A stretch of DNA of 38,467 nucleotides from a virus. The translations under genes were made by a program, and so were the position numbers. Below the pieces are notes generated by a model, which saw only the letters and a program-made list of their open reading frames with translations, searched no databases and was not told where the DNA came from. Positions 14,973-22,895 of the stretch are shown piece by piece (the first letter of the stretch is position 1; every line of letters starts with the position of its first letter). The stretch is from positions 1 through 38,467 of the IMG/VR virus record IMGVR_UViG_3300017773_004419, one strand, 5' to 3'.

Positions 14973-15350
14973 ATGAATATAAAAGAAAGAGAACTCGGTA
15001 CACAGGACATTCATCCAGTTGTAGAACAGATGGAAAAAGAATGGCCAGTTATGACTAAAGAGTTTAAGAGGTTACAAAAACAACAATACGAGTTGTTCCT
15101 TAAAAAACAACATGATTATGGTCCTGGTAATATTTCAGTTGGTACACAATTACAAACTGATGATGAAGTACACCTATCACTTACAGGTCTTTGGTTCAGA
15201 ATGAATGATAAGATACAAAGACTTAAGACTTTACTAATGAGTGGTAGAGATAATGCAGTACAAGGTGAACCTATGGAAGATGCTTATTTAGATGTATCTA
15301 ACTATGGTATTATGGCAACAATCGTTAAAAATGGTAAATGGGGTAAGTAA
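14973..15350 (+). CDS. Nmad1/DUF1599-type nucleotide-modification-associated protein
   Basis: A 125-residue protein resembling the DUF1599 / 'nucleotide modification associated domain 1' family. Visible signatures are FLKKQHDYGPGNI, LWFRMNDKIQRLKTLL and the acidic EPMEDAYLDVSNYGIMA block, which in this helical fold gather acidic residues like those of all-alpha NTP pyrophosphatases. Family members occur in many phages and are linked by context to base modification or nucleotide-pool control. AGAGG lies five bases before the ATG. The stop shares one base with the next ATG (TAATG). Family moderately sure; the reaction is not known. Confidence 0.65.
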   Translation: MNIKERELGTQDIHPVVEQMEKEWPVMTKEFKRLQKQQYELFLKKQHDYGPGNISVGTQLQTDDEVHLSLTGLWFRMNDKIQRLKTLLMSGRDNAVQGEPMEDAYLDVSNYGIMATIVKNGKWGK

Positions 15351-15952
15351 TGGAAAGACATTGGGGTGAAAAACAAAAGAAACAAGAGCCAAGAAAAGCG
15401 GGTGCTGAAGCTACCGAAAAACATATTTCAGTTCAAGATAATAGAATATATTTTTATTCTGGTGTGAGTAGAAATGCTTGTTGTGAATTAAATAAAAAAA
15501 TAAGTGAATTGGAAACTAAATCTATAACATTATCACAAAATCTTGATACCGAACCACCACCTATTAAACTTTTTATTAACTCAGGAGGTGGAACTATAGT
15601 TAGTGGAATTGCTTCAATGGATACAATGTTAAGATGTAAAGTTCCAATACACACTTATGTTGATGGATTCTCTGCTAGCGCTGCAACTTTTATGACCGTA
15701 GTTGGAAGAAGAAGATATATGAGTAGAAATTCTTATATGTTAATTCATCAATTATCAACTGGTTTTTGGGGCACATACTCAAACTTTGAAGATGAAAAAC
15801 AAAATTTAGATTTGATGATGAAAAACATAAAAAATGTTTATAAAGAGTACACAAAGATACCGATGAAGAAACTTAACGAGATTTTAAAACATGATTTGAT
15901 GTGGGATGCTAAAACTTGTTTAGAATATGGAATGGTTGACGAGATTATTTAA
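15350..15952 (+). CDS. ClpP-like serine protease (peptidase S14)
   Basis: Tetradecameric ClpP-type protease subunit of 200 residues, with a complete catalytic triad. Ser110 lies in GFSASAATF (the GxxxS of ClpP), His133 in YMLIHQLS and Asp182 in KHDLMWDA, followed by LEYGMVDEI, the usual ClpP C-terminal turn. FINSGGGTIVSG forms the oxyanion-side strand (SPGG-like). About 25 charged N-terminal residues (KQKKQEPRKAGAEA) precede the core; no signal peptide is seen, so it acts in the cytoplasm. Phage ClpP homologues serve as prohead proteases or interact with host Clp ATPases. No capsid gene is nearby, so a role in host protein turnover or in altering the host ClpXP is possible. Confidence 0.9.
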   Translation: MERHWGEKQKKQEPRKAGAEATEKHISVQDNRIYFYSGVSRNACCELNKKISELETKSITLSQNLDTEPPPIKLFINSGGGTIVSGIASMDTMLRCKVPIHTYVDGFSASAATFMTVVGRRRYMSRNSYMLIHQLSTGFWGTYSNFEDEKQNLDLMMKNIKNVYKEYTKIPMKKLNEILKHDLMWDAKTCLEYGMVDEII

Positions 15953-16815
15953 TGGCTCATATATCACATAGTCAGTTTACCACTTATAACGATTGTAACC
16001 TTAAATGGAAACTTCGTTATATAGATAAGTTAGGAACTTTTGTAGGTAACATACATACTCTTTTTGGAACTGCTATGCATACCGTAATACAAGAATACCT
16101 ATCGGTAATGTATAATAAATCTATCGTTGCTGCTGATAAACTTAATATGGAATCTCGATTGAAAGAAGAAATGGTTATGGAGTTTACCAAGATAAAAGAA
16201 GGTAAGGGTGTTTTACCTTGTACTCAAGATGAGATGATGGAGTTTTATCAAGATGGTATATCTATATTACAGCACTTTAGAAAATATCGCAATAAATACT
16301 TTATGAAACAAAATTGGGAGTTGGTTGGTATAGAAGTTCCAATTGTCAAGGGTGTTCAAGATGGTGTTGATGTAATGGGATACTTAGATGTTGTATTGAG
16401 AAATAAAATATCTGGTAGAGTTGTAATTATTGACCTTAAAACTGCTACTCGTGGCTGGACAGACTTTCAAAAAAAAGATTTTAACAAAAAATCTCAGTTA
16501 TTACTTTATAAGAAATATTACTCTGAATTATTTGATGTTCCATTAGATAAAATTGATGTAATGTTTTTAATTTTAAAAAGAAAAATAGCTAAAAATTCTG
16601 ATTTTTTAATCACGAGATTACAGAAGTTTGAACCAGCAAATGGAGTTCCGAGTATAAATAAGACTATGCAAAAGTTTGAGGAGTTTAGAAAGGGTGTATT
16701 TGATGATAGAGGTAACTATCTCTTAGAAAGAAATTATTCGGCAAAACCAGGTAAGGCCTGTAAGTTTTGTGAATTTTATAATACGGAGCATTGCAAATGG
16801 GGGAAAATCCTCTAA
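15952..16815 (+). CDS. PD-(D/E)XK exonuclease with four-cysteine Fe-S cluster (Cas4/AddB-like)
   Basis: A 287-residue nuclease of the RecB/Cas4 family. It opens HSQFTTYNDCNLKWKLRYI, as in RecB-like domains. The active site comprises the His of FGTAMHTVIQEY, the Asp of GYLDVVLR and the IDLKTA strand (D-x-K), with QLLLYKKYY as the Q-Y motif. Cys15 plus C-terminal Cys270-x2-Cys273-x7-Cys281 make the four-cysteine iron-sulfur staple of Cas4, AddB and Dna2. It probably digests or processes DNA ends during replication, recombination or host-DNA breakdown. No cas1, cas2 or CRISPR array is nearby, so it is not a CRISPR adaptation gene here. The start overlaps the clpP stop by one base. Confidence 0.85.
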   Translation: MAHISHSQFTTYNDCNLKWKLRYIDKLGTFVGNIHTLFGTAMHTVIQEYLSVMYNKSIVAADKLNMESRLKEEMVMEFTKIKEGKGVLPCTQDEMMEFYQDGISILQHFRKYRNKYFMKQNWELVGIEVPIVKGVQDGVDVMGYLDVVLRNKISGRVVIIDLKTATRGWTDFQKKDFNKKSQLLLYKKYYSELFDVPLDKIDVMFLILKRKIAKNSDFLITRLQKFEPANGVPSINKTMQKFEEFRKGVFDDRGNYLLERNYSAKPGKACKFCEFYNTEHCKWGKIL

Positions 16816-17213
16816 AAGTAGGACTTGTCGGTAGTCGTAAATACGAAAACCGAAAGAAGATAAAAGAGTTTATCTATAAGTTGAAAATAGAAAAAGGTTT
16901 AAATACGATTATCGTTAGTGGTGGATGTTCACAAGGAGCTGATTATTACGCTAAAAAGTATGCTCTTGAATTAGGATTACAATACGAAGAATATCCACCA
17001 GCACATAAATCACATAATTTATATTGTCCACTACACGAAAGAAATTATGGAAAACCATATAGTGTAAAACATTTCTTTGCTCGTAATAAACAGATAGCCA
17101 TTCATTCAGAGTATGTTGTTGCTTTTATTCCAAGAGGAGTTGAGTCAAAGGGCTCTATGTCAACTATAAATTATGCTAAGAAGTTTGGAAAAAAAACACT
17201 TGTTATTAATTAA
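16797..17213 (+). CDS. SLOG-superfamily protein (YspA/DUF2493, DprA-like Rossmann fold)
   Basis: A 138-residue protein with the SLOG nucleotide-binding pattern. KVGLVGSRKY supplies the first strand and loop, and TIIVSGGCSQGADYYAKKYA the GGxxxGAD signature. A Cys/His-containing insertion follows (LYCPLHERN), then HSEYVVAFIPRG and a last strand KKTLVIN. DUF2493/YspA proteins are predicted to bind or sense nucleotide derivatives such as ADP-ribose-like ligands, and are common in phages and defence islands. A TTG lies six bases upstream in frame; I prefer the ATG at 16797. It overlaps the Fe-S nuclease gene by 19 bases. Function in this phage is unknown. Confidence 0.7.
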   Translation: MGENPLKVGLVGSRKYENRKKIKEFIYKLKIEKGLNTIIVSGGCSQGADYYAKKYALELGLQYEEYPPAHKSHNLYCPLHERNYGKPYSVKHFFARNKQIAIHSEYVVAFIPRGVESKGSMSTINYAKKFGKKTLVIN

Positions 17214-17258
17214 AACTATATATTTATATATACAAGTTATAACAACAAGGAAACGGTT
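17214..17258 (+). promoter_or_regulatory. AT-rich leader at the entry to the glycan module
   Basis: The 45-base gap between the SLOG gene and the small RHH-like gene is almost pure A/T, with a near-palindromic TATATATTTATATATA, then TATAAC (17238-17243) as a possible -10 and AAGGAAA as ribosome-binding site. No good -35 lies at the right distance. It is the only untranscribed-looking gap between the clamp promoter and the glycan genes, so a promoter is plausible but unproven. Confidence 0.3.
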
Positions 17259-17462
17259 ATGAAAAAAGATACTTTAACAAAGTTGACATCGGTTAAAATT
17301 CTTAAATCACTATATGAACAATTTAAGTTTAAGACAGTAAACTCACCAATGAATTTACAAAAATTAGTAAATCGTTCTATACATCAATATATTCATGATA
17401 ATGCTATACAAGAACAAATAGAAACTTATGACTATCTTCATATAAGTGGGAGTCAGTTCTAA
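17259..17462 (+). CDS. small ribbon-helix-helix-like protein
   Basis: A 67-residue protein. The N-terminal stretch TKLTSVKILKSLYEQFKF, followed by NLQKLVNRSIHQYI, has the strand-helix-helix rhythm and basic/hydrophobic alternation of RHH (Arc/MetJ/CopG-type) DNA-binding dimers. The sequence is too short and divergent to be certain. The gene follows the AT-rich leader and stands at the head of the glycan block, so it could regulate that leader. AAGGAAA precedes the ATG. The stop overlaps the next start (TAATG). Confidence 0.45.
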   Translation: MKKDTLTKLTSVKILKSLYEQFKFKTVNSPMNLQKLVNRSIHQYIHDNAIQEQIETYDYLHISGSQF

Positions 17463-17704
17463 TGGTTAATATGAGAGAAGATTTAATAGAAGCAAGTAAG
17501 TTGCATTTTAGAGCTCATATAGAAAAACACCGTATCAATGTAGAAAACCTTTTAGAAAAAGGTGTGGGTGTTCCAGAACATCCTGATATTATGGATACGA
17601 TAGAAAAAGAGTTAGAAATTATAGCTGAATATGATGACAAACTAAGTGTATTAAATAAATACTTTAATGACAGCTATACTAATAAAGAGGTTTTAAATGG
17701 CTAA
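17462..17704 (+). CDS. small conserved phage protein, function unknown
   Basis: An 80-residue, charged, predicted all-helical protein (REDLIEASKLHFRAHIEKHRINVENLL; then PEHPDIMDTIEKELEIIAEYDDKLSVL). No cysteine cluster, membrane segment or catalytic motif is visible. The pattern of an EKH-x3-NVE helix followed by a 'HxDIxxxIExEL' helix is one I associate with uncharacterised short proteins of marine T4-like phages. A second ATG lies three codons in (17471). It overlaps the first glycosyltransferase by 8 bases, so it is co-transcribed with the glycan genes, which says little about its own role. Confidence 0.55.
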   Translation: MVNMREDLIEASKLHFRAHIEKHRINVENLLEKGVGVPEHPDIMDTIEKELEIIAEYDDKLSVLNKYFNDSYTNKEVLNG

Positions 17705-19055
17705 GAAAAAAATATTACTAATGTCAGATGACTTAAGAATGCATAGTGGAGTAGCTACTGTATCTAAAGATATCGTATTTGAGACATTGAATGAATATGA
17801 TTGGGTTCAGATAGGTGGAGCAATTAAACATCCTGAAAAAGGTAAAGTTTTTGATATGTCTCAAGGTCTTGAAGAATTTGGAATTAAAAATGGGTATTTA
17901 AAAGTTTATCCTGTTGATGGTTATGGTAATGAAGATATTCTTAGAGAGGTGATGGCTATAGAAAAACCAGATGCTATACTTCACTATACCGATCCTCGTT
18001 TTTGGATTTGGTTTTATAATATGGAGTCTGAAATTCGTAGAGAAATTCCTATCTTCTATTATAATATTTGGGATGATTTACCAGATCCACAATACAATAC
18101 GAACTACTACAAAAGTTCTGATTTATTGATGGGTATATCAAAACAAACTTATGGAATCAATAAAAGATTATTACCTAATTATGAAGATTGGCAGATAACC
18201 TATGTACCACACGGCATATCAAATAGAAGATTCCATAAAATAGAAGATGATAATATTTCACTTTTAGATTTTGATGCTAAACATGGTCTATCAGATAAGA
18301 AATTTAAAATACTTTATAGTAATAGAAACATTAGAAGAAAACAACCTGGTGATGTTCTATTGGCTTATAAATATTTTATGGATGAGTTAACACCTAAACA
18401 AAGAAAAGATTGTGTTCTTATCTATCATTGTACTCCTTGTGATAACAATGGAACAGATTTACCAAGAGTTCATAAACACTTGTGTCCTGAATATGATGTT
18501 TGCTTTACATATGGTGAGAAAAATAGACCATTTGGTGATAGTGAAATGAATTTATTATTTAACTCTGCTGATGTTTACATTAATCTTGCTAGTAACGAAG
18601 GATTTGGATTGGGAAGTGCTGAAGCACTTACTGTTGGGACACCAATTGTTGTAAATGTAACAGGTGGATTACAAGACCAATGTGGATTCAAGAAAGATGG
18701 TGAGTTTTTAACACCAGATGATTATGTTGAATTGGGTACTAATCACAAAGGAACTTATACTGAACATGGTGAGTGGGTATTTCCTGTTTACCCAACAAAT
18801 CGTTCCTTACAAGGTTCACCGATGACACCATATATTTGGGATGATAGATGTCAGCCAGAAGATGCTGCTGTTCAGTTGAAAAAACTGTATGACTTGGGTA
18901 GAGAAGAGAGAAAAAGACTTGGTTCGTTAGGAACTGAGTTCTGTAAAGAAAATCAAATGACATCAAAAGTTATGGGACAAAATTTTATTGATTCTATGAA
19001 TGGTGCATTTGATAATTGGAAACCAAAATCAAGATATACGATGGAGGCAGTATGA
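17697..19055 (+). CDS. GT-B glycosyltransferase, family 4-like
   Basis: A 452-residue glycosyltransferase of GT-B fold. The N-terminal domain begins KKILLMSDDLRMHSGVATV, with the glycine-containing acceptor loop. The C-terminal donor domain shows TYVPHGI, YSNRNIRRKQPGDVL, then SNEGFGLGSAEALTVGTPIVV, whose E-x7-E pair (Glu in NEGFG and Glu in SAEAL) is the GT4 nucleotide-sugar signature. It is cytoplasmic, with no signal peptide or membrane helix. It would transfer a sugar from a nucleotide donor with probable retention. Together with the following GT4-like gene it opens the glycan block. Acceptor (LPS, capsule, virion or DNA) cannot be told from sequence. Confidence 0.85.
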   Translation: MAKKKILLMSDDLRMHSGVATVSKDIVFETLNEYDWVQIGGAIKHPEKGKVFDMSQGLEEFGIKNGYLKVYPVDGYGNEDILREVMAIEKPDAILHYTDPRFWIWFYNMESEIRREIPIFYYNIWDDLPDPQYNTNYYKSSDLLMGISKQTYGINKRLLPNYEDWQITYVPHGISNRRFHKIEDDNISLLDFDAKHGLSDKKFKILYSNRNIRRKQPGDVLLAYKYFMDELTPKQRKDCVLIYHCTPCDNNGTDLPRVHKHLCPEYDVCFTYGEKNRPFGDSEMNLLFNSADVYINLASNEGFGLGSAEALTVGTPIVVNVTGGLQDQCGFKKDGEFLTPDDYVELGTNHKGTYTEHGEWVFPVYPTNRSLQGSPMTPYIWDDRCQPEDAAVQLKKLYDLGREERKRLGSLGTEFCKENQMTSKVMGQNFIDSMNGAFDNWKPKSRYTMEAV

Positions 19056-20407
19056 AACGCTCAGTAGTTATGATTGCACCTTTTAATACTCGCAGTGGGT
19101 ATGGTGACCATGCTCGTTCAATCTATTATTCTATTATGGATAGGGATGATTTAGATATTAAATGTTTAGATGTCAAGTGGGGAAACACTCCACGAAATCA
19201 TTTAAGACCAGAAGTTTCAAGACATAAAAAGTTATTAGACAGTTTTGTAACACAAGACCAAATAAAAGGTCAACCAGATGTTCTCATGGACATTAGGATA
19301 CCAAATGAGTTTTCTACGGGTGCTAAAATAAATATTGGCATAACTGCTGGTGTAGAAACTGATGTTGTATCACCTGAGTTTTTAGAAGGTATGAATAAGA
19401 TGAATTTAAATATAGTTCCATCTAAATTTACAGCATATACATTTACTAAATGTACTTACGATAAAATGCAAGATACTCCTAACGGACAAAAACAGAAGAT
19501 TGGTGAAATTAAAAATGAAAGACCTATTCATGTTTTATTTGAAGGCGTGGATACAGATGTTTATTGTCCAAAACAGAAACACGAGTTAGAAAAAGGTCTT
19601 TATGAAGAGTTAGATGACCTTATTAAAGAAGAGTTTGCTTATCTTCATGTAGGTCAATGGGGTAATGCTGGTTTTGGTGAAGATAGAAAAAACATCGGTG
19701 TTATGATTAAATCTTTCTTAAAAGCTTTTGCTAATATTCCCAACGCTCCAGCACTTGTTTTGAAAACTAATGGTGCTAACTTTAGTATTCTTGATAAGGT
19801 GGAGATAAAGAAGAAAATACAATCGGTAAAGGATATGTTTGACGGAGTAAAATTACCAAATATATACTTAATACATGGTGATTTTACTATCCAAGAAATG
19901 TCAACACTTTACAACCACCCAAAGATTGGTGCTTTTATTACTTGCACACATGGTGAAGGTTTTGGACGACCAATGTTAGAGGCCAGTTGCTGTGACTTAC
20001 CTGTAATTGCTAGTAAGTGGAGTGGTCATCTTGACTTTCTTACAGATGCCGAGTCTATGTTGATTGATGGGTTTATAAAACCAGTTCCTAAGTCTGCTCT
20101 TTGGAAGCCAATTATCGTAGAACCATCTCAATGGTTTGATGTAAATGAAGCAGATGTAGTTAGAAAAATTAGAACCTTTCACAAGAAGAGAAAGTTAATA
20201 CAAAAAAAAGCTGCTCGTTTAGGTAAGAAAAACAGAAGAGAATTTTCCCTAATATCAATGAAAAATGAATTCAATAAAATATTAGATGAAATATTAAAAA
20301 GTACACCACAATCTGTGGGTTTAAAACTACCTAAACTCAAAAAAGTTAGTAATCAAAGTTCACAACCAACAAAGTTAAAATTACCAAAATTAAAAAAGGT
20401 AACTTAA
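19052..20407 (+). CDS. GT-B glycosyltransferase, family 4-like, with repeated basic C-terminal tail
   Basis: A 451-residue GT-B enzyme. It opens RSVVMIAPFNTRSGYGDHARS (glycine-rich acceptor loop) and includes HVLFEGVDTDVYCP, the start of the donor domain. It also has HVGQWGNAGFGEDRKNIG and THGEGFGRPMLEASCCDLPVIA, the E-x7-E donor motif. The last 35 residues carry two copies of LKLPKLKKV separated by about nine residues, a basic tail absent from ordinary GT4 enzymes. The start is the ATG at 19052 with GGAGG four bases upstream, overlapping the previous stop by ATGA; a longer frame from 19016 is unlikely. Product is a cytoplasmic or membrane-surface glycosyltransferase. Confidence 0.85.
   Translation: MKRSVVMIAPFNTRSGYGDHARSIYYSIMDRDDLDIKCLDVKWGNTPRNHLRPEVSRHKKLLDSFVTQDQIKGQPDVLMDIRIPNEFSTGAKINIGITAGVETDVVSPEFLEGMNKMNLNIVPSKFTAYTFTKCTYDKMQDTPNGQKQKIGEIKNERPIHVLFEGVDTDVYCPKQKHELEKGLYEELDDLIKEEFAYLHVGQWGNAGFGEDRKNIGVMIKSFLKAFANIPNAPALVLKTNGANFSILDKVEIKKKIQSVKDMFDGVKLPNIYLIHGDFTIQEMSTLYNHPKIGAFITCTHGEGFGRPMLEASCCDLPVIASKWSGHLDFLTDAESMLIDGFIKPVPKSALWKPIIVEPSQWFDVNEADVVRKIRTFHKKRKLIQKKAARLGKKNRREFSLISMKNEFNKILDEILKSTPQSVGLKLPKLKKVSNQSSQPTKLKLPKLKKVT
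20321..20401 (+). repeat. duplicated LKLPKLKKV peptide motif in a glycosyltransferase tail
   Basis: Two nine-codon units, 20321-20347 and 20375-20401, encode the same peptide LKLPKLKKV. Five of the nine codons differ synonymously between copies (cta/tta, cct/tta-type changes at Leu, Pro, Leu, Lys and Val). The amino-acid identity therefore outlasts the DNA identity, which suggests selection for the peptide rather than a fresh duplication. Confidence 0.75.
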
Positions 20408-20826
20408 TGGATGATTTCACACTCAGAGTTAAATGCCCAAATGATGATAAGAAGTGTTCAGTATCAGGTGGAGAGATAAGAGAGTCAATGATATTGTTGG
20501 GTGATAGTGAACAGAATATGCAATGTTTGGAATGTGGATATGCTTCTAATAGTGGTATGAAAACTCATATCAAACCTTTTCCTGAAGATTTCAAAGATGT
20601 GTGTGTTGAAACAGATAAGGGTAGATATTGGGCACCATCGGTATTCACTACAGAAAACTATAATGTTATTCCTATGGTTGATGAAGGTATATTAAAGTGG
20701 AGAATATTTGCTCATCAGGATCCTGAAACAGAAGTAATAGTTCCACTATTTTCTGATGCTTATAAAATGGTAGAAAAAATGGAGAAATTAATTGGCGAGA
20801 CGATACAACAACAGACGAATAATTAA
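20407..20826 (+). CDS. hypothetical protein with zinc-ribbon-like cysteines
   Basis: A 139-residue protein of unknown function. Four cysteines near the N-terminus, Cys10, Cys17, Cys40 and Cys43 (MQCLECGY), could bind zinc. The middle holds RYWAPSVFTTENYNVIPMVDEG, and the C-terminal third is acidic and helical with LFSDAYKMVEKMEKLIGE. There is no catalytic motif of a sugar enzyme, so it may be a general phage protein lying in the glycan block by chance. The start shares a base with the preceding stop (TAATG). Confidence 0.6.
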   Translation: MDDFTLRVKCPNDDKKCSVSGGEIRESMILLGDSEQNMQCLECGYASNSGMKTHIKPFPEDFKDVCVETDKGRYWAPSVFTTENYNVIPMVDEGILKWRIFAHQDPETEVIVPLFSDAYKMVEKMEKLIGETIQQQTNN

Positions 20827-21250
20827 GTCTTTTCAGACAGTTCCTTCTCGTAGATTAATTCCTGGTATGATAGTTACATTTAACTATTCGGAGAGTGGTA
20901 TAATGGATCCTCGTCCTATTTTACTTTTCTTACATCAAGATAATAAAACAAAGAATGTAGAAGGTTTAAATCTAAATTATCTTAATCCAACAAAATTAAA
21001 AAAGCTATTTCAAGTAATAGATTTTAAAAAAACCAAATTAGATGAAATTGAAAATTTAATTAATTTGACCGAGGATTATTTTAGAATTCAGATATCAAAT
21101 CCAAAGAAAAGAAGTGCTATGTCTACTAAAAGATTTTATAGTGATATTATATCATCTGATATATTTTTTAAAGAATCATATAGAGCCTATAAAATATCAA
21201 AATTAACATCACTAAAGGTAACTCAAATAAATATGGAATTTATTAAATGA
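20792..21250 (+). CDS. hypothetical basic phage protein, TTG start
   Basis: A 152-residue basic protein. It begins ARRYNNRRIIKSFQTVPSRRLIPGMIVTF-like text in which RPI, LFL and LNLNYL follow, and ends with a YRAYKISKLTSLKV segment. The N-terminal basic run and a 'PGMIVTFNY' beta motif resemble uncharacterised proteins of marine T4-like phages (possibly virion or DNA-binding), but I cannot name the family. The TTG at 20792 is preceded at seven bases by GGAG (20781-20784) and no ATG lies nearby, so TTG is the likely start. It overlaps the previous gene by 35 bases and the next by ATGA. Confidence 0.6.
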   Translation: MARRYNNRRIIKSFQTVPSRRLIPGMIVTFNYSESGIMDPRPILLFLHQDNKTKNVEGLNLNYLNPTKLKKLFQVIDFKKTKLDEIENLINLTEDYFRIQISNPKKRSAMSTKRFYSDIISSDIFFKESYRAYKISKLTSLKVTQINMEFIK

Positions 21251-21882
21251 AAATTAGCTATTCAATATTAGTTCATAATGAAACAGATACTCTTGAAAAG
21301 TTATTAGAACTTTTAGTAAAATACAAACAACCACAAGATGAAATTGTAATTCTTGATGATTATTCCGATAACGAAAAGACTAACCAAATATTAGACTTTT
21401 ATATATCAACAGAGAACATTGTTTTTGAGCAAAGAAATTTATTAAAAGATTTTGCTAGTCAAAAAAACCATTTAAAAAATATGTGTTCCGGTGATTATAG
21501 TTTTAATTTAGATGCTGATGAAATGATATCCCATTGGTTTATGAAAGATATACATCAGATACTCGAAGGTAACGAGGTTGATTTAATATTTGTTCCAAGA
21601 ATAAATACCGTAGATGGGATAACAGAAGAACATTGTAGAATGTATGGATATAAAATAAATGAAAGGGGTTGGGTAAACTATCCTGATTGGCAAGGTCGTA
21701 TTTTTCGTAACAGACCAAATATCCGTTGGGAAAAACCTGTGCACGAACAGTTAACAGGTTTTCAGACTTATGCTCATTTGCCACAAGAGCAAAAGTATTC
21801 TATTGTTCACCCAAAGACAATAGACAGACAAGTAAAACAAAATAAATTTTATAACGAAGAGATAAGTGGGAATCTGAGGTGA
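21247..21882 (+). CDS. GT-A glycosyltransferase, family 2-like
   Basis: A 211-residue inverting-type glycosyltransferase of GT-A fold, close to the waaE/kdtX-like subset. It opens KISYSILVHNETDTLEKLLE, the start of the nucleotide-binding Rossmann half. It continues with EIVILDDYSD, whose DD pair binds the nucleotide, and NLDADEM with Asp89-x-Asp91, the metal-binding DxD. RIFRNRPNIRWEKPVHEQL is the acceptor-side pattern common in these enzymes. It is shorter than most GT2 proteins (about 250) because it lacks a C-terminal helix region. ATGA overlap upstream and GTGA overlap downstream indicate coupled translation. Confidence 0.85.
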   Translation: MKISYSILVHNETDTLEKLLELLVKYKQPQDEIVILDDYSDNEKTNQILDFYISTENIVFEQRNLLKDFASQKNHLKNMCSGDYSFNLDADEMISHWFMKDIHQILEGNEVDLIFVPRINTVDGITEEHCRMYGYKINERGWVNYPDWQGRIFRNRPNIRWEKPVHEQLTGFQTYAHLPQEQKYSIVHPKTIDRQVKQNKFYNEEISGNLR

Positions 21883-22895
21883 TTAAAGTAAAGTTATATG
21901 AACTTGATAAACATCGTAATGAAACTACCTTTAGACCTTTTATCAAAGCACAGAATATATTTAGAGAGGTAGGAATAGATATTACCAACGGTGATACCTA
22001 CGATTATGCTTTTGTAGGTCAAGCAAGTATAATAGATAAGAAAAAACCACTAAAAGAATCAATCGACAACGGATTAAAATTTTGTTCTAAAATAACTGGT
22101 GATTATTTTATAGTAGATGGTCAAGATGCTACAACTCTAATAGGAACAATAGATGTATTTAGAGAATCCAATGCTAAGTTATTTTTTAAAAATACATACT
22201 TAAAAGATTTTGACTTATATAAACAAGGTTGGGCTAATGGTAGATATTATTGGGGTAGGGGAGATTATTCTGTTCCTGATATTGATGATTTAAAACCCAA
22301 AATGAAACTATCTGGTTGTAATTGGTTACATACGATTCAACCAAATTGGTTGGATTATAACCAAGATAAACCTTATGATTTATCTTGTATGTTTAGTTAT
22401 CCAACAAAAGAACCAGTTTACGAACATGATTTATGTCAAACAGATTATTACGATCCCCATAGAAAAAATCTTATGGATACTTTAGGTAATAAATACAATG
22501 TAGCTAAATTGGTAGATGGTGTTAGGTTGCCACCACAAGAATACTATAAAAAAATGTTTGACTCTAAGATTATTTTAGCACCAATTGGTTATGGTGAAAT
22601 GGCGCCAAGAGATATAGAGTCTGCTATGTTCGGAAGTGTTTTGATGAAACCTGATATGAGTTATATTAATTCTAAACCTTTTATATATGAAGATGATGAG
22701 ACATATATTGCTGTAAATTATGATTGGTCTAATCTTGAGGAAAAGATAGATTATGTATTATCGGATTATGATAATATCAGAGAAAGACTTGTACAAAATA
22801 TGAGAAAAAAATATCAAGAAAAATATAATTTACAAAATTTAGTGTTGCATGTTTATAATATTTTTAGTAAATTAGATGAGGTAGAAACATCATGA
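21879..22895 (+). CDS. putative GT-B glycosyltransferase (exostosin/GT1-like)
   Basis: A 338-residue protein that I read as a glycosyltransferase. The second half contains KIILAPIGYGEMAPRDIESAMFGSVLMKP, which matches the 'P.G.G...R..EA...G..PV' donor-binding stretch seen in exostosin-like and GT-B enzymes; the N-terminal half is less recognisable. The start is GTG at 21879 overlapping the previous stop by GTGA, with GAGG beside it. The following gene has a comparable architecture, so the two may act in tandem. Specific family uncertain. Confidence 0.6.
   Translation: MIKVKLYELDKHRNETTFRPFIKAQNIFREVGIDITNGDTYDYAFVGQASIIDKKKPLKESIDNGLKFCSKITGDYFIVDGQDATTLIGTIDVFRESNAKLFFKNTYLKDFDLYKQGWANGRYYWGRGDYSVPDIDDLKPKMKLSGCNWLHTIQPNWLDYNQDKPYDLSCMFSYPTKEPVYEHDLCQTDYYDPHRKNLMDTLGNKYNVAKLVDGVRLPPQEYYKKMFDSKIILAPIGYGEMAPRDIESAMFGSVLMKPDMSYINSKPFIYEDDETYIAVNYDWSNLEEKIDYVLSDYDNIRERLVQNMRKKYQEKYNLQNLVLHVYNIFSKLDEVETS

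Noticed and set aside
15952-16815. Cas4-like nuclease as a sign of a CRISPR-Cas system
   Set aside because: No repeat array or cas1/cas2 nearby; four-cysteine RecB-type nucleases are ordinary phage genes.
17219-17230. TATAAATA (T4 late-promoter consensus) on the - strand at 17221-17228
   Set aside because: It faces upstream genes with no - strand gene to transcribe and lies in a run of A/T where the octamer is expected by chance.
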